A stretch of DNA of 5,930 nucleotides from Thermoproteota archaeon. Its GTDB lineage: Archaea > Thermoproteota > Methanomethylicia > Culexarchaeales > Culexmicrobiaceae. Position numbers and translations under genes: made by a program. Positions within the stretch are counted from its first letter, which is position 1. The number at the start of each line of letters is the position of its first letter. The notes under the pieces are model-generated. The model had not been told where the DNA came from. It did no database searches and saw only the letters and a program-made list of their open reading frames with translations. Shown one piece after another: positions 5,396-5,930 of this stretch. The DNA is taken from NCBI GenBank assembly GCA_003649145.1, contig QMQZ01000020.1, forward strand, positions 1-5,930, read 5' to 3'.

Positions 5396-5930
5396 TTGAC
5401 AGTTCACGTCGATAGGAGGAAGCTAGTTCTTCCAGGTGAGCTACTGGCTGAAGGCCGGTTTGAAGCTGGGCCGAACACGTACAGGGAAGGCGACAAGATA
5501 TACTCTGCAGTAGTAGGCCTAGCTGAAATTAAGAATAAGGTTGTCAGCGTAATTGCATTGAAAGGCTGCTACATGCCTAAGGTTGGCGACGTAGTCATTG
5601 GAGTTATAACAGACTACTCTCCAACCAGCTGGCAAGTAGACATTAATTCGCCATACACTGCTACTCTCCAAGTAGTAGACGCTCTACCCAGGCCGATAGA
5701 CCCTGCTAAGGAGAATATTAGGAAGTATTTTGACGTCGGAGATGTGATCGTAGGTGAAGTCATCGTTTTCGACAAGACTAGGAATCCAATGCTTACTACT
5801 AAGGGTAAGGGTTATGGTAAGCTGACAGGCGGGCGACTGCTTGAAATTTCGCCAACTAAAGTTCCTAGGCTGATTGGGAGGAGGGGGTCGATGATCAACA
5901 TGATCAAGAAGGAGCTTGGCTGCCAAGTGA
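5396..5930 (+). CDS. rrp4: Exosome complex RNA-binding subunit Rrp4, 5' part (3' end outside window)
   Basis: An open frame starts at TTG 5396, one base after the SBDS stop, and runs off the window end without a stop; 178 residues are visible. Rrp4 forms part of the cap of the archaeal exosome, above the Rrp41/Rrp42 ring, and feeds RNA to the 3'-5' degradation/tailing core. The N-terminal domain carries LVLPGELLAEG (10-20) and GPNTYREGDKIYSAVVG (25-41). An S1 domain follows (about 60-135, with PKVGDVVIGVI, WQVDI and FDVGDVIVGEV), then GKGYGKLTGG and the start of a KH domain with the GxxG loop GRRG at 161-164 in VPRLIGRRGSMI. GGGGAGG (5382-5388), seven bases before the TTG, supports this start. 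By synteny rrp41 and rrp42 probably follow. The missing part is only the rest of the KH domain and the tail. Confidence 0.95.
   Translation, partial: MTVHVDRRKLVLPGELLAEGRFEAGPNTYREGDKIYSAVVGLAEIKNKVVSVIALKGCYMPKVGDVVIGVITDYSPTSWQVDINSPYTATLQVVDALPRPIDPAKENIRKYFDVGDVIVGEVIVFDKTRNPMLTTKGKGYGKLTGGRLLEISPTKVPRLIGRRGSMINMIKKELGCQV

Noticed and set aside
5684..5926. Minus-strand open frame of 80 codons inside the rrp4 coding region
   Set aside because: It lies opposite a clearly conserved Rrp4 frame, its translation resembles no family I know, and no ribosome binding site or promoter favours it.

Overview
The window is archaeal and is made almost entirely of plus-strand housekeeping genes. It carries archaeal/eukaryotic-type information-processing genes: ribosomal protein L15e, RNase P proteins Rpp30 and Pop5, the proteasome alpha subunit, an SBDS-family protein and exosome subunit Rrp4. 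Shine-Dalgarno motifs (GGAGGTGA, GGAGTGA, GGTGA) precede several starts, GTG and TTG starts are common, and there is a TATA-type promoter. The gene order is that of the known archaeal exosome/proteasome/RNase P superoperon. A thermophilic member of the TACK group is likely, but the lineage cannot be fixed from this window alone.

Layout: positions 1-462 hold the C-terminal end of an FAD/NAD(P)-dependent disulfide-oxidoreductase-family enzyme. Positions 488-1420 hold a short D-3-phosphoglycerate-dehydrogenase-type enzyme. A TATA-like promoter overlaps its stop codon and appears to start the information-processing block: L15e (1486-2082), a COG1325-type RNA-binding protein (2092-2562), Rpp30 (2565-3326) and Pop5 (3304-3693), with gaps of only a few bases or overlaps. 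After a 249-base non-coding gap with promoter-like elements and a strong ribosome binding site come psmA (3943-4668), SBDS (4687-5394) and the 5' part of rrp4 (5396 to the window end).

The least ordinary object is a predicted box C/D guide RNA of about 71 bases at 3647-3717, overlapping the 3' end of pop5 on the same strand. Both box pairs can form kink-turns with a three-base bulge and tandem G.A pairs. The outer stem is TGGGG/CCCCA, the inner stem is capped by a tetraloop, and the guide spacers are 13 and 12 bases. One guide can pair with the conserved helix 93 region of 23S rRNA. The last 15 codons of pop5 would lie inside the RNA and its stop codon inside box C'. This was found by eye and has not been tested by a search program.

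Together the genes couple ribosome synthesis and maturation (L15e, SBDS, the guide RNA), tRNA 5' processing (Rpp30, Pop5), RNA decay (Rrp4) and protein decay (PsmA). No mobile element, CRISPR array, rRNA or tRNA was seen. Apart from the guide RNA candidate and a few start-site and sequence oddities, this is a conserved region, and I see no evidence for a wholly new protein system.
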